Assembly (NCBI GenBank): GCA_900538305.1
Contig: UPXY01000001.1
Span: forward strand, 1 to 64,000
Length of the DNA stretch: 64,000 nucleotides
Origin: an uncultured Collinsella sp.
GTDB taxonomy: Bacteria; Actinomycetota; Coriobacteriia; Coriobacteriales; Coriobacteriaceae
Direction: 5' to 3'
A program made the position numbers and the translations under genes. The notes beneath the pieces were generated by a model that saw only the letters and a program-made list of their open reading frames with translations, did no database searches and was not told the DNA's origin. This document shows positions 1-9,286 of this stretch, in pieces. The first letter of the stretch is position 1; every line of letters starts with the position of its first letter.

Positions 1-54
1 GTGTTAGGCGCGCCGCCAGCGTTCATCCTGAGCCAGGATCGAACTCTCCGTCCA
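1..54 (-). rRNA. rrs: 16S rRNA, 5' end only (partial)
   Basis: The reverse complement of the first bases carries the universal 16S start AGAGTTCGATCCTGGCTCAG followed by the conserved GATGAACGCTGGCGGC block. Aligning AGAGTT to E. coli numbering puts nucleotide 1 near position 54. The rest of the gene lies beyond the left edge. It is transcribed leftward, as are most genes here. Confidence 0.95.
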
Positions 55-470
55 AGCGACCCCGAGGGGCCATGGGGCCGGAGGCCCGTCCGGCCGGCTG
101 ACGCCGATCGGATTCCATCCCAATTGGGCGATGTCCTGGAAGACGGGGACTAACTCACTTAGTCCCTGTACTGGTTCGAGTGCATCGCTAAACATTCCTT
201 GGAGATGGCTCCCGCCACCTCCTCCTCCGAGCGCGCACGGCCTCGCCGTGCGCCTCGCGGTATCCGGTTCCCAAGGTACGCGCCGTCGCGGCTCCCCGCC
301 GCGCGGCAAGGAGATATATTGCCAGAGTCTCAGCCGTGTGGAGAGGTCAATTCTTCTCACCACATTCTCTCCACAATCAGCTGAATTTCAGGCTACTTCC
401 CTACTATATATAGTGGTTTTACAACGTTCATCTACTATTTCATACCGCTCGCCGAAGCCGAACGACATTC
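55..470 (-). promoter_or_regulatory. rRNA operon leader and upstream region
   Basis: This gap of about 415 bases lies between the phosphohexomutase stop and the 16S start and holds no credible gene. On the minus strand it should contain the rrn promoters and leader. A perfect 8-bp hairpin (GGGACTAA, 5-nt loop, TTAGTCCC) sits at 146-166, about 90 nt before the 16S, as expected of a leader or processing stem. A perfect 12-bp palindrome, ACTATATATAGT, lies at 403-414 and may include a -10 box. TTGACC at 345-350 (minus strand) resembles a -35 box, but I found no well-spaced -10 for it. The promoter assignment is weak. Confidence 0.5.
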
Positions 471-1883
471 TCACTGCATTCCGCTATCGAGCGCCTCGCC
501 GCGCGCGATCTCGCAGCCCGCTTCGAGGAGGCGGTCGCGTTCCTGCACCGTCGGCGCCTCGGCATAGACGCGCACCACGGGATCCATACGGCTTGGACGC
601 AGAAGCACCCATGACTCATCGTCAAACTCGAGCCTCAGCCCATCCATATGGCTCACCGCAACCGGTTCTCTGCCGGCGACGGTGTGCGGATTCAGGCCCG
701 GGAGCATCGTCCTGAAGATCTCGCTGACTTCGTTTTCAACCCGCAAGTCGCGCACCGCATAGGCCATAGCGCCATATTCACGCTCCACCTCGTCTACGAG
801 CTGCGCAAGCGTTTTGCCTGTCTTTGCCATGAGTTCGCACAGGATCAGTGCTACATGCAGGCCGTCCCGTTCGATCATATGCGAGGGAATACAGATGCCC
901 GTCCGCCCCTCTACGCCCAAGAGCACGTCGCCTTTGAGTGCTTCTTTATATATATGTTCAAAGCCCGTTGGCTTCATCACCACACGGCATCCGAGAGCTT
1001 TCGCCACGCGGCGCGTAAGCGCGGATGCAGAGACTCCCAAAACGACGCGCCCCTTCTCGCCGCGATGCTCGACAAGATGCTTCAACACGAGCGTTGCAAT
1101 CATGCGGGGACTCACATAGCGACCGCGCTCATCGACCGCGCTCATGCGATCCGCATCGCCGTCTGTGATAAAGCCCGCGCACGCCCCGGTCTCCACGACG
1201 GCGCGCTCGCAATCGTCCACCCATGGCTCAACGGGCTCTGGATGGAGGTCGATGGCGTCGTCGTCGAACTCACCGTGAATCTCGGTGACATCGATACCCA
1301 AGGCACTCATGACCATGGGAAGATGCAGCCGACCGGCGCCGTACAGGGGGTCATAGAGGACGGAAAGCCCCGCATGCGCGATCGCGTCCCCGTCAACCGA
1401 TGCATACAGGTTGTCCAGATAGGACGTTGCGATGTCCGTACGCTGGATGCCGCCGAACACCGAAGCCGGTTCGGGCTCGATGAGAAGCTCGAGCTCATCG
1501 GAGACCTCACGCGTCGGCGAGACGCCGTCGGCGGTGTAGATGCGCACGCCCACATAGTCGTAGGGACGCTGCGAGCCGGTCACCATAAGTCCGCCGCACG
1601 CGCGCTGGTCGTTCGCAATCGTCCAGGCAAGCGCCGGCACCGGCGTAAAACGATCGGCGACCTTGGCAACCAAGCCGTGTCCCGCGAGGATCCTGCCCGC
1701 GAGGCATGCCAGACGCTCCGCATCCTGGCGCGTGTCGAATGCGACATATACAATCGCCCCCGGCGAGGCCTGCGCCCAGAACGTTCCGGCTGCATCGGCG
1801 ATGCGCGCAAGGTCATCGTCGACAACGTCGTCGTCGACGCGCGCGCACCAACCATCGGCGGATAGATGGATCATCGAGCTCAT
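471..1883 (-). CDS. divergent phosphohexomutase (phosphoglucomutase/phosphomannomutase superfamily)
   Basis: A 470-aa protein with the four-domain alpha-D-phosphohexomutase layout. These enzymes move a phosphate between C1 and C6 of a hexose through a phosphoserine and Mg2+. The metal loop is intact (TDGDADR, about residues 240-246). The catalytic loop, normally TASHNP, reads TGSQRP (102-107): the serine is kept but the His and Asn are lost. The sugar-binding loop, usually GEESGH-like, reads GVEGRTG (323-329), and the phosphate-binding RPSGTEP reads RPSRMDP. The gene is therefore a real family member with altered active-site loops. A canonical phosphosugar mutase is also present at 43661-45355, so this copy may have another substrate or role. 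GGGAG lies 10 nt before the chosen ATG. Substrate unknown. Confidence 0.8.
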   Translation of the reverse strand: MSSMIHLSADGWCARVDDDVVDDDLARIADAAGTFWAQASPGAIVYVAFDTRQDAERLACLAGRILAGHGLVAKVADRFTPVPALAWTIANDQRACGGLMVTGSQRPYDYVGVRIYTADGVSPTREVSDELELLIEPEPASVFGGIQRTDIATSYLDNLYASVDGDAIAHAGLSVLYDPLYGAGRLHLPMVMSALGIDVTEIHGEFDDDAIDLHPEPVEPWVDDCERAVVETGACAGFITDGDADRMSAVDERGRYVSPRMIATLVLKHLVEHRGEKGRVVLGVSASALTRRVAKALGCRVVMKPTGFEHIYKEALKGDVLLGVEGRTGICIPSHMIERDGLHVALILCELMAKTGKTLAQLVDEVEREYGAMAYAVRDLRVENEVSEIFRTMLPGLNPHTVAGREPVAVSHMDGLRLEFDDESWVLLRPSRMDPVVRVYAEAPTVQERDRLLEAGCEIARGEALDSGMQ

Positions 1884-2040
1884 CGAGCATGCACTCCCTG
1901 CTTGGTATCATAGTTTGCGCGACCGACGCACGAGTTTTGCATCTTCTCGAAACGCAAGCCGCATCATCTGTATACCCAAGACGCGCGGGTGCCGAGCACA
2001 GCGCAGCGCTTCCATGGAGAAACGAAGTATCGGCGAACGA

Positions 2041-2937
2041 CTAGGAGAGGGCGTCGGACATAGCGGCCGTGGTGGCAGGCGTACCGCCGCAGCAGCAGCC
2101 AACGAGGTTCGCACCGGTGGCTCGCCAGCGCACGCATCGGCGCGCAAACGAGGAGTCGCGATCCGACCAGACGATCGAACCGTCCTCGGTCATGAACGGA
2201 TCGCCCGCGTTCGGGCGCACGGAAACGGGCGTGCGTGCCGCCCTTCTCAAACGTGGCAGTACCTCATCGGCCGCTTCGAGAGAACAGCAGTTCACGCCCA
2301 CCGAAGCTACACCGAGCTTTTCGGCATGCACCACAGCCCCCTCTATGGTTAAGCCATCGCCCAGCAGGCAGCCCTGATCGTCCACGGCGAAGCTTGCGAA
2401 CACCGGCATGCCGTCGGCGACATCCATGGTGCCTGCAAGCGCGGGGTCGAGCTCGCGAATCGAAGAGAAGGTCTCGAGCATGACGGCCGCAACGCCCGCC
2501 TCGAATAGCGCGCTCGCCTGCTCTCGGTACGCCGCACGCGCAGCGCGGTACTCTGGGGAGTCTTCCCGACTCCACTCGATGCCGCACGGCCCCATCGACC
2601 CGACGACAAAGACGCGCCCCGCCTTACGGGCGCTGTCGACAGCGGCGCGATTAATTTCTTCCATGGAACGCGCGATGCCGGCGCGCTCAAGCGCGGGTGC
2701 CGAGGCCTGAAAGGTGTTTGTAAGAAGCACCTGCGCTCCAGCGGCTACATACAGCTGATGCAGCCGTTGCACCGTCTGCGGCTCCGCGAGGTTCCAGAAG
2801 GCGGGCGGGATGTCCTCCGCATCTGGTTCGCTCATGAGCAGCGAGCCCATGGGGCCTTGCATGAGAATCGTCTCGCACTCGAGATCAGCCAGCAGCTCCT
2901 GCGCGTCGACTCTGTTGTAGTAATCAAAGCGAAGCAT
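2041..2937 (-). CDS. homocysteine S-methyltransferase family protein
   Basis: A 298-aa protein covering the complete Hcy-methyltransferase (Pfam S-methyl_trans) TIM barrel. The family moves a methyl group from S-methylmethionine, betaine or a folate to homocysteine, giving methionine. The zinc ligands are visible: the Cys of GVNCC in the C-terminal half, and the GCCCGG motif near residues 280-285. The N-terminal MQGPMGSLL resembles the family's DGAMGT start. The frame is open 32 codons further upstream, but the ATG at 2937 is preferred because GGGAG lies upstream and the longer version would overlap the regulator. It follows the DtxR gene by 22 nt and is probably co-transcribed. No B12-binding domain is present, so it is not MetH. 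The methyl donor cannot be read from sequence. Confidence 0.85.
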   Translation of the reverse strand: MLRFDYYNRVDAQELLADLECETILMQGPMGSLLMSEPDAEDIPPAFWNLAEPQTVQRLHQLYVAAGAQVLLTNTFQASAPALERAGIARSMEEINRAAVDSARKAGRVFVVGSMGPCGIEWSREDSPEYRAARAAYREQASALFEAGVAAVMLETFSSIRELDPALAGTMDVADGMPVFASFAVDDQGCLLGDGLTIEGAVVHAEKLGVASVGVNCCSLEAADEVLPRLRRAARTPVSVRPNAGDPFMTEDGSIVWSDRDSSFARRCVRWRATGANLVGCCCGGTPATTAAMSDALS

Positions 2938-2959
2938 GCGAGAACCCGTCTCCCGGCTG

Positions 2960-3382
2960 CTAGGCACCGAGCGCGACGCCTTGACGCTCAAGGTATTCAA
3001 GCCACCGAGCCATGGTATCCTCGGAAAGCGCATGCTCCATCATGCATGCCTCCGCATCCGCGCGGTCGTAGTCCACGCCGAGCTCGCGGGTGAGGAACGT
3101 GCGGATCAGACGATGCCGATACCAGACGGCGGTGCCAATCTCGCGTCCCCGGTCGGTGAGCAGAATCTTTCCATAATGGGATTGCTCAACCAGACCCTGC
3201 GCCTTCAAAGCAGCGACCGCCTTGTTGACCGATGCCTTCGAGACGTTCAGACGCGAAGCGACGTCGACGGAGCGCACGCCTTCCACAGCTTGCTCCTCCT
3301 CTTCGATCCGAACGAGACACTCAAGGTAGTCCTCGTTCGACATCGTAAGATGCAGCTCGTGCGACTCCTCGGTTGTTTCCAT
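2960..3382 (-). CDS. DtxR/MntR-family metal-dependent transcriptional regulator
   Basis: A 140-aa protein with an N-terminal winged helix (SVDVASRLNVSKASVNKAVAA) and the DtxR dimerisation and metal-binding helices. The segment containing DRADAEACMMEHALSEDT corresponds to the family metal-site region (Cys or Met, Glu, His). It lacks the C-terminal SH3-like domain of DtxR and IdeR, so by size it is the short MntR type. These regulators bind DNA when loaded with Mn2+ or Fe2+. The ATG at 3382 is preferred over a TTG at 3397 because GGAGG lies 8 nt upstream. It is the first gene of a two-gene unit with the homocysteine methyltransferase. Whether it controls that gene or distant metal transporters is unknown. 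Confidence 0.85.
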   Translation of the reverse strand: METTEESHELHLTMSNEDYLECLVRIEEEEQAVEGVRSVDVASRLNVSKASVNKAVAALKAQGLVEQSHYGKILLTDRGREIGTAVWYRHRLIRTFLTRELGVDYDRADAEACMMEHALSEDTMARWLEYLERQGVALGA

Positions 3383-3416
3383 CTGCCCAGCCTCCAAACT
3401 CCATGGTATGCAGCTG

Positions 3417-3422
3417 ATTCTA
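3417..3422 (-). promoter_or_regulatory. candidate -10 box (TAGAAT) of the DtxR-type gene
   Basis: TAGAAT on the minus strand, preceded by GG, lies about 35 nt before the regulator start. No convincing -35 hexamer is present. The same hexamer precedes rpiB, prmC, purB and the ABC substrate-binding gene. Confidence 0.45.
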
Positions 3423-3528
3423 CCCTAACGCGCTCCCAAGCATCCCAACAGAAGCGCCAGCGTGCAACAAGGCGTGCTAGAGTAAAGGCCGTGAAGCGCA
3501 ATCGCATCATCCAAGCAAAGGAGTCATC

Positions 3529-4776
3529 ATGGCTGAACAGCGCGAACAATCCGATGTCCTTGAGCGTTTCCTGCGCTATGTGCAGGTCGACACGCCCTCG
3601 AGCGATGCGCATGCCAACGAGACGCCCTCGAGCGAGGTTCAGTTCGACCTCGCCCGCATGCTCGCCGACGAGCTGCGCAACCTTGGTGCCCAAGACGTCG
3701 CGGTGTCCGATCATGCCTATGTGACGGCGCATGTCCCCGCAAGCGCGGGTGCCGAGGACAAGCCAGCGCTCGGGCTCATCGCCCACCTCGACACCACCGA
3801 GGTCGTCTCGGGCTTCGGGGTGAAGCCGCATATCGTGCACTACGAAGGCGGCGAGCTCGTGAGCGGCGAAGTTGACGGCGCGCTGGTCTCCATCGGACCC
3901 GATAAGCTGCCTGCCCTCGACGGCCTCGTGGGCGAGGACCTGGTTTGCTCCGACGGCTCGACCTTGCTCGGTGCCGACGACAAAGCGGGCGTTGCCGAGA
4001 TCATGGCGCTCGTCGCCCGGCTCTTGGAGCGCCCCGAGCTGCCGCACCCGGCGCTCGGCATCTGCTTCTGCCCGGATGAAGAGATCGGGCATGGGGCGTC
4101 CCTGCTCGATATCGAAGCGTTCGGATGCACGTATGCCTACACCGTCGACGGTGGCGCGATCGGTGAGCTGGAATGGGAGTGCTTCAACGCCTGCGAGGTC
4201 ACCGCTACATTCCGCGGATACTCCATCCATCCGGGCGATGCGAAGGGTCGCATGGTCAACGCGTCCAACCTCTTCTGCGATTTCCACGCGATGCTGCCCG
4301 CGGCGATGCGCCCCGAGTACACCGAAGGATATGAGGGCTTCATCCACCTGCTGGGCATCTCCTCGACCTGTGAGCACGCGTGCGCACGCTATATCGTGCG
4401 CGATCACGATCGAGCGCTTTTCGAGGCGAAGATCGCGCACATGGAGCGTGCTGCGACGTTCTTGAACGAATCGCTCGGTGAGGAGCGTGTGAGCCTGGAT
4501 ATTCACCAGGAATACCGCAACATGGCCGAGATGGTTGCCAGCTACCCGCAGCTCATCGAGAGCGCGAAGGAGGCGTTCGAGGCGGCCGGAGTCGAAGCGC
4601 ACGTGCTGCCGATCCGTGGCGGCACCGATGGTGCGCAGCTCTCGTTCAGGGGTCTGCCCTGTCCCAACCTCTCGACGGGTGGCTACGCGTTCCACGGCGT
4701 GAACGAGTTCATCCCGGTCTCATCGCTCGAGAAGATGGTGGATGTGCTTCAGGAGCTCGTCGCGCGCTTCGCCTAG
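3529..4776 (+). CDS. pepT: peptidase T (tripeptide aminopeptidase, M20B)
   Basis: A 415-aa cytoplasmic zinc peptidase that removes N-terminal residues from tripeptides. Full length for PepT. Visible family motifs are AHLDTTE (first metal His and catalytic Asp), GADDKAG (bridging Asp), PDEEIGHG (catalytic Glu and metal Glu), TVDGG, and the C-terminal RGGTDGAQLS and GYAFHG with the last metal His. AAAGGAG sits just before the ATG. It is transcribed opposite to its neighbours and divergently from the DtxR gene; the 130-nt gap between them must hold both promoters. Confidence 0.95.
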   Translation: MAEQREQSDVLERFLRYVQVDTPSSDAHANETPSSEVQFDLARMLADELRNLGAQDVAVSDHAYVTAHVPASAGAEDKPALGLIAHLDTTEVVSGFGVKPHIVHYEGGELVSGEVDGALVSIGPDKLPALDGLVGEDLVCSDGSTLLGADDKAGVAEIMALVARLLERPELPHPALGICFCPDEEIGHGASLLDIEAFGCTYAYTVDGGAIGELEWECFNACEVTATFRGYSIHPGDAKGRMVNASNLFCDFHAMLPAAMRPEYTEGYEGFIHLLGISSTCEHACARYIVRDHDRALFEAKIAHMERAATFLNESLGEERVSLDIHQEYRNMAEMVASYPQLIESAKEAFEAAGVEAHVLPIRGGTDGAQLSFRGLPCPNLSTGGYAFHGVNEFIPVSSLEKMVDVLQELVARFA

Positions 4777-4853
4777 AAATCGGATGGCTCTAACTGGGAC
4801 GAGATGCGAAATAACCCCAAGGGTTCATTCGCATCTCGCCTCGCGCACAGCGG

Positions 4854-6053
4854 CTACTCTGCGTCTCCCGATTCCTCGTCTTCGGAATTGCCGCTCGTGG
4901 TGGCGGTGCCGCTCGACCAGTCGGAACTCGAGTTCTCGGAAAGGTCGCCGATCGTAGCGGACTGGCCGTCGCCCTGACCCATAGTCTGCGGGCCTTGCGG
5001 GTCCTCGCCGGCATCTACGCGCTCCATCATCTCGGCAAGCTCGTCCTCGTACACGAAAACATAGCTCTGCCCATCGATGTAGGTGTCTTCACCCGCCCAC
5101 GAGGGAATGTTCGCCGAATACATGGAGTCGGTATCCATGCCGCGCATGGCGTTCACGAGCGACAAGATTTCGTCCACCGAAAGCGAGGTGTGCACCATGT
5201 CGGCAAGCGAGTCGAGAATCGCCGGAATGGTGCCGATGTCGAGGTTGTTCAAGATCTTGTCGGCAAGGGCGCCGAGCACCATGCGCTGGTGGCGCATGCG
5301 CGTGTAATCGCCGTCGGCGAAGAGGTAGCGCGAACGCGCGAATGCGAGCGCATGCTCGCCGTCGAGATGCTGCTGGCCAGCGGGAACGTCGACATCGAGA
5401 TGCGAGTCCCCCTCCACGGCGTCGCCCTCGGGAATGTAGAGATCGATACCGCCCACCGCGTCGATGAGCTTCTCCATGCCCTGGAAGTTGATCTCGGCAT
5501 ATTCGGAAATCTCGACGCCGCACAGCTCGTTCACCGCCTCGACCATCTCCTCCGCGCCGTTGCCGTCGTCGATCTGGCCATAGGTGAAGACCGCGTTGAT
5601 CTTCATGGTCGAACCGTTATAGACGACCTTCGTGTCGCGTGGGATGGAGATGAGCGTGACTTGCTGCGTCGTAGCGTCAACGCGCGCCAAGATGATGGAG
5701 TCCGTGCGATAGGTGCTCTCGCCGGGGCGACCGTCGGTGCCCAGTAGCAGCATGTAGAACGGCTCGCGCGTCACGTCGGAATCGACGAGCACGGCACGCA
5801 GCTCGTCGGTGATGATTCCTGCATCGTTCAGGCGTGCGACGATGCTGTTGAACCACAGCGCGGCAGCGGTGCCGGCGGTCACCAGCATAAGCAGCAACGT
5901 GCAAACGAGGCTGCGGCGAATGATCTTGCCCCGACGGCGCTTCCGCGCACGCTCGGAATAGCGCGCGACGTTCTTACGGCTATAGATGCGGCTCGCGGTG
6001 TTCGAGGACGTCCGCCTCGACTGCTGAACCGCCCGCTTATGGCGGACTCCCAT
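4854..6053 (-). CDS. LytR-CpsA-Psr (LCP) family cell-wall protein
   Basis: A 399-aa protein: an Arg/Lys-rich cytoplasmic tail (1-46), one membrane segment (about 47-70), then an extracellular LCP domain (about 100-270). LCP proteins transfer undecaprenyl-linked wall polymers to peptidoglycan. Conserved elements include LLLGTDGRPG, RTDSIILARVD, SIPRDTKV, the VGGIDLYIP strand and LDGEHALAFARSR, which supply the Arg and Asp residues that bind the lipid pyrophosphate. A Ser/Gly/Glu-rich, probably disordered tail follows (about 345-399). It starts 11 nt after the murA stop, so the two are likely co-transcribed, linking precursor synthesis to wall-polymer attachment. Confidence 0.9.
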   Translation of the reverse strand: MGVRHKRAVQQSRRTSSNTASRIYSRKNVARYSERARKRRRGKIIRRSLVCTLLLMLVTAGTAAALWFNSIVARLNDAGIITDELRAVLVDSDVTREPFYMLLLGTDGRPGESTYRTDSIILARVDATTQQVTLISIPRDTKVVYNGSTMKINAVFTYGQIDDGNGAEEMVEAVNELCGVEISEYAEINFQGMEKLIDAVGGIDLYIPEGDAVEGDSHLDVDVPAGQQHLDGEHALAFARSRYLFADGDYTRMRHQRMVLGALADKILNNLDIGTIPAILDSLADMVHTSLSVDEILSLVNAMRGMDTDSMYSANIPSWAGEDTYIDGQSYVFVYEDELAEMMERVDAGEDPQGPQTMGQGDGQSATIGDLSENSSSDWSSGTATTSGNSEDEESGDAE

Positions 6054-6064
6054 GCTCTACCTAC

Positions 6065-7348
6065 CTAATCGTCCTCGGGATCGGGTACCGAGAGGCTCTC
6101 CACCCTCGCGCCCAACCCGGTGAGCTTGTCCACGAAACGCTCGTACCCGCGGCGAATATGGTGCGTTGCGGAAACGTCCGTCTCTCCGTCTGCAACGAGA
6201 CCGGCGAGCACGAGCGCGGCGCCGCCACGAAGATCGGGGGACACCACCTCCGCACCCGAGAGGCGCTCGACGCCGTGTATGATGGCGTGATGACTCTCGA
6301 TGCGGATATTCGCCCCCATGCGCACGAGCTCGGAGGCGAACATGAAGCGATTCTCGAAGATGTTCTCCGTGATGACCGAAACACCGTCGGCAAGGGCGGA
6401 AAGCGCCATGATCTGCGCCTGCATATCGGTCGGGAAACCGGGGAACGGAAGCGTTTGGATATCGGCAGGGCGGGGGCGCTCGATGCGCCAGGCGCGCACG
6501 CCGCCGTCGATGCGCTCATAGCGAAGACCCATGAGTTCGAGTTTCTTGAACACCATGCCCAGGTGAAGTGGATTGAAGCCCACCACATCGACACCGGCGT
6601 CGTCGGCGGCAAGCGCAGCCGCCACCACGAACGTGCCAGCCTCGATGCGATCGCCGATCACCCGGTGCTCCACAGGATGCAGCTCCTCGACGCCCTCGAT
6701 CGTGACGACCGGCGTGCCGGCGCCCTGGATCTTGGCACCCATCTCGTTAAGCATGTTCGCCAGATCGACGATCTCGGGTTCGCGCGCCGCGTTGTCGATG
6801 ACGGTCGTGCCACGGGCGCGGACCGCCGCCATGATGAGATTTTCCGTGGCGCCGACGCTTGCGAACTCGAGCGAGACCATAGCGCCGACAAGGCCGTCGC
6901 GCGCGTCGGCGTGAATGTAACCGTGATCGGTGTCGAAGCTCACGCCGAGCGCCTCGAGCCCCAGGATATGCATGTCGATCTTGCGGGCACCCAGGTTGCA
7001 TCCGCCCGGCATGGCGATCTTCGCCCGACCGAAGCGTCCGAGCAGCGGCCCCATGACGGCAGTGGAGGCGCGCATCTTGGCTACGAGTTCGTACGGAGCT
7101 TCCCAGCTATCCGCAGCAGAGGTATCGATACGCAGCGTATGCTCGTCGAGCACGTCGATGGTGGCGCCCAGGCCCTTGAGCACCTTGCCCATCACGTGAA
7201 CATCGGAGATGTTCGGGACGTTGGTGAGGGTTGTGACGCCCGAAGCGAGCAGCGTCGCCGCCATGAGCTTTAGGGCGGAGTTCTTCGCTCCCGAAGCCTC
7301 GACCGTTCCCTTGAGGGCATGTCCGCCATGTACGCGGATGATGTTCAC
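6065..7348 (-). CDS. murA: UDP-N-acetylglucosamine 1-carboxyvinyltransferase
   Basis: A 427-aa MurA catalysing the first committed step of peptidoglycan synthesis, adding enolpyruvate from PEP to UDP-GlcNAc. Length is normal. Key residues are present: Lys22 in GAKNSALK, the Arg-rich loop KMRAST...GPLLGRFG, and the catalytic loop PGGCNLGARKIDMH with Cys117, the site attacked by fosfomycin. The Cys is kept, so the intrinsic resistance caused by a Cys-to-Asp change is not expected. The start is GTG with AAAGG upstream. It lies downstream of the ATP synthase operon, from which a hairpin separates it, and precedes the LCP gene. Confidence 0.97.
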   Translation of the reverse strand: MNIIRVHGGHALKGTVEASGAKNSALKLMAATLLASGVTTLTNVPNISDVHVMGKVLKGLGATIDVLDEHTLRIDTSAADSWEAPYELVAKMRASTAVMGPLLGRFGRAKIAMPGGCNLGARKIDMHILGLEALGVSFDTDHGYIHADARDGLVGAMVSLEFASVGATENLIMAAVRARGTTVIDNAAREPEIVDLANMLNEMGAKIQGAGTPVVTIEGVEELHPVEHRVIGDRIEAGTFVVAAALAADDAGVDVVGFNPLHLGMVFKKLELMGLRYERIDGGVRAWRIERPRPADIQTLPFPGFPTDMQAQIMALSALADGVSVITENIFENRFMFASELVRMGANIRIESHHAIIHGVERLSGAEVVSPDLRGGAALVLAGLVADGETDVSATHHIRRGYERFVDKLTGLGARVESLSVPDPEDD

Positions 7349-7367
7349 GTAGCCACCCTTTCAAAAC

Positions 7368-7399
7368 CATGCCCGGGCGAACTGATCGCTCCGGGCATG
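7368..7399 (-). terminator. hairpin at the end of the ATP synthase operon
   Basis: Inverted repeat CATGCCCGG / CCGGGCATG (9-bp arms, 14-nt loop), followed on the minus strand by GGTTTTG. It lies between the atpC stop and murA. The T tract is short, so termination may be partial. Confidence 0.6.
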
Positions 7400-7433
7400 A
7401 TGCGTTCGTGATCGCTGGTGTTCGAGCGGCGTG

Positions 7434-7826
7434 CTAGTTCGCGCTCAACAGCTTGCACCATGCGATTTCATTATAGAGATAGGCGCGCCGTGCATCATCT
7501 GCCGACAAATTACCCAATTGTTCTTCAAATCCCCGCAGACGCTCGCGCACCTCGTTCACGCTCACCGAAGCCATGTCCTCGGCGCGCTCGGCCAGGATGA
7601 CGACCTCGTCGCCCGTGATCTCTGCATAGCCGCCATCCACGGCAAATGTATGGGTTACGCTGCCCATTTGCGCGTCGCACACGCGAACGTAGCCCGCCGT
7701 GACCGAGCAGATCTCGCTCGCATGGCGCGGTGCGACACCCAGCTCGCCGTCGGCCGTGGGGAGCGCGACGAACGCCGCCTCGCCCTCATAGGCGTAATGT
7801 TCCGGACACACGATGCGCACATGCAT
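7434..7826 (-). CDS. atpC: ATP synthase F1 epsilon subunit
   Basis: A 130-aa epsilon subunit with the N-terminal beta-sandwich (GELGVAPRHA, VDGGYAEITGDEVVILAE) and a C-terminal helical part. Epsilon forms the central stalk with gamma and can brake ATP hydrolysis. It is the last gene of the operon and follows the atpD stop almost directly. Confidence 0.93.
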   Translation of the reverse strand: MHVRIVCPEHYAYEGEAAFVALPTADGELGVAPRHASEICSVTAGYVRVCDAQMGSVTHTFAVDGGYAEITGDEVVILAERAEDMASVSVNEVRERLRGFEEQLGNLSADDARRAYLYNEIAWCKLLSAN

Positions 7827-7828
7827 GG

Positions 7829-9286
7829 CTACTCGCTCGCCTTCATCTTCTCAGCGCGCTCACGCACATCGTCGATGGTGCCGGCATAGCGGAACGCCTG
7901 CTCCGGAATGTCGTCGCACTCGCCGTCGACGATCGCGGCGAAGCTACGCACCGTGTCCTCGACGCGAATGTACACGCCGGGGTTGCCGGTGAATTTCTCG
8001 GCTACGTGGAAGGACTGCGAGAGGAACTGCTGCAGCTTGCGCGCACGGTCGACCGTGAGGCGCTGCTCTTCGGAGAGTTCGTCCATGCCGAGGATCGCGA
8101 TGATGTCCTGGAGGTCGGAGTACTCCTGCAGGATCTCTTGCACTTTCACCGCCACGCGGTAGTGCTCCTCGCCCACGATGGTGGGATCGAGCGCATCCGA
8201 AGACGAAGCGAGCGGGTCGATGGCCGGGTACAGACCGAGCGCCGCGATGGAGCGCGAAAGCACCGTCTGCGCATCGAGGTGGGTGAAGGTCGTGGCGGGC
8301 GCGGGGTCCGTGAGGTCGTCCGCCGGAACGTAGACGGCCTGCACCGAGGTGATGGAGCCGGTCTTGGTGGACGTGATGCGCTCCTGAAGATCGCCCATCT
8401 CGGTCGCGAGGGTGGGCTGGTAGCCCACGGCCGAGGGCATGCGGCCGAGAAGCGCCGAGACCTCGGAGCCGGCCTGCGAGAAGCGGAAGATGTTGTCGAT
8501 GAACAGCAACACGTCCTGGCCGCGGTCGCGGAAGTACTCCGCCGCGGTGAGGCCGGCAAGGCCCACGCGCAGGCGCGCTCCCGGGGGTTCGTTCATCTGG
8601 CCGTACACGAGGCACGTTTTGTCGATGACGCCGGATTCCGTCATCTCGAGGTACAGGTCGGTACCCTCGCGGGTGCGCTCGCCCACGCCCGTGAAGACCG
8701 AAGTGCCGTTGTGCTCCTGAGCGAGGTTGTTGATGAGTTCCTGGATGAGCACGGTCTTGCCCACGCCGGCGCCGCCGAAGAGACCGGTCTTACCGCCGCG
8801 GATATAGGGCTCGAGCAGGTCGACGGCCTTGATACCGGTTTCGAAGATCTCGGCCTGCGTAGTGAGCTCGTCGAAGTGCGGCGCAGGATGATGGATGGGG
8901 TAGTAGTCCTCCACCTCGGGCATGGGTTTGCCGTCGACGGGCTGGCCGAGCACGTTCCAGATGCGGCCGAGGGTCTCCGGACCGACGGGCATCTTCATGG
9001 GCTCGCCGGTGTCCACCGCGGTGAGGCCGCGCTGGAGGCCGTCCGTCGAGGTCATGGCCACGCAGCGGGCGATGCCGCCAGGTTGCTGGCTCTCGACCTC
9101 GAGAATCGTGCTCACATGACCCATCGGGGTATCGGCCTCGACGGTCAGGGCGTTGTAGATACCGGGCACCGCCGCGGGGAACTGCACGTCCACCACGGCG
9201 CCGATGATGCGCACGATGCGGCCGGTTCCAGCGGTGCGTGCGTGCCCGGCCTCCTCGATGGCCGTCTTCATGCTCGGATCAATCAT
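7829..9286 (-). CDS. atpD: ATP synthase F1 beta subunit
   Basis: A 485-aa catalytic beta subunit. The Walker A GGAGVGKTVLIQEL, the catalytic GVGERTREG, Walker B VLLFIDNIFRF and the SALLGRMPSAVGYQPTL segment are all intact. The ATG overlaps the atpG stop (ATGA), and GGAGGAAC precedes it. Full length. Confidence 0.98.
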   Translation of the reverse strand: MIDPSMKTAIEEAGHARTAGTGRIVRIIGAVVDVQFPAAVPGIYNALTVEADTPMGHVSTILEVESQQPGGIARCVAMTSTDGLQRGLTAVDTGEPMKMPVGPETLGRIWNVLGQPVDGKPMPEVEDYYPIHHPAPHFDELTTQAEIFETGIKAVDLLEPYIRGGKTGLFGGAGVGKTVLIQELINNLAQEHNGTSVFTGVGERTREGTDLYLEMTESGVIDKTCLVYGQMNEPPGARLRVGLAGLTAAEYFRDRGQDVLLFIDNIFRFSQAGSEVSALLGRMPSAVGYQPTLATEMGDLQERITSTKTGSITSVQAVYVPADDLTDPAPATTFTHLDAQTVLSRSIAALGLYPAIDPLASSSDALDPTIVGEEHYRVAVKVQEILQEYSDLQDIIAILGMDELSEEQRLTVDRARKLQQFLSQSFHVAEKFTGNPGVYIRVEDTVRSFAAIVDGECDDIPEQAFRYAGTIDDVRERAEKMKASE

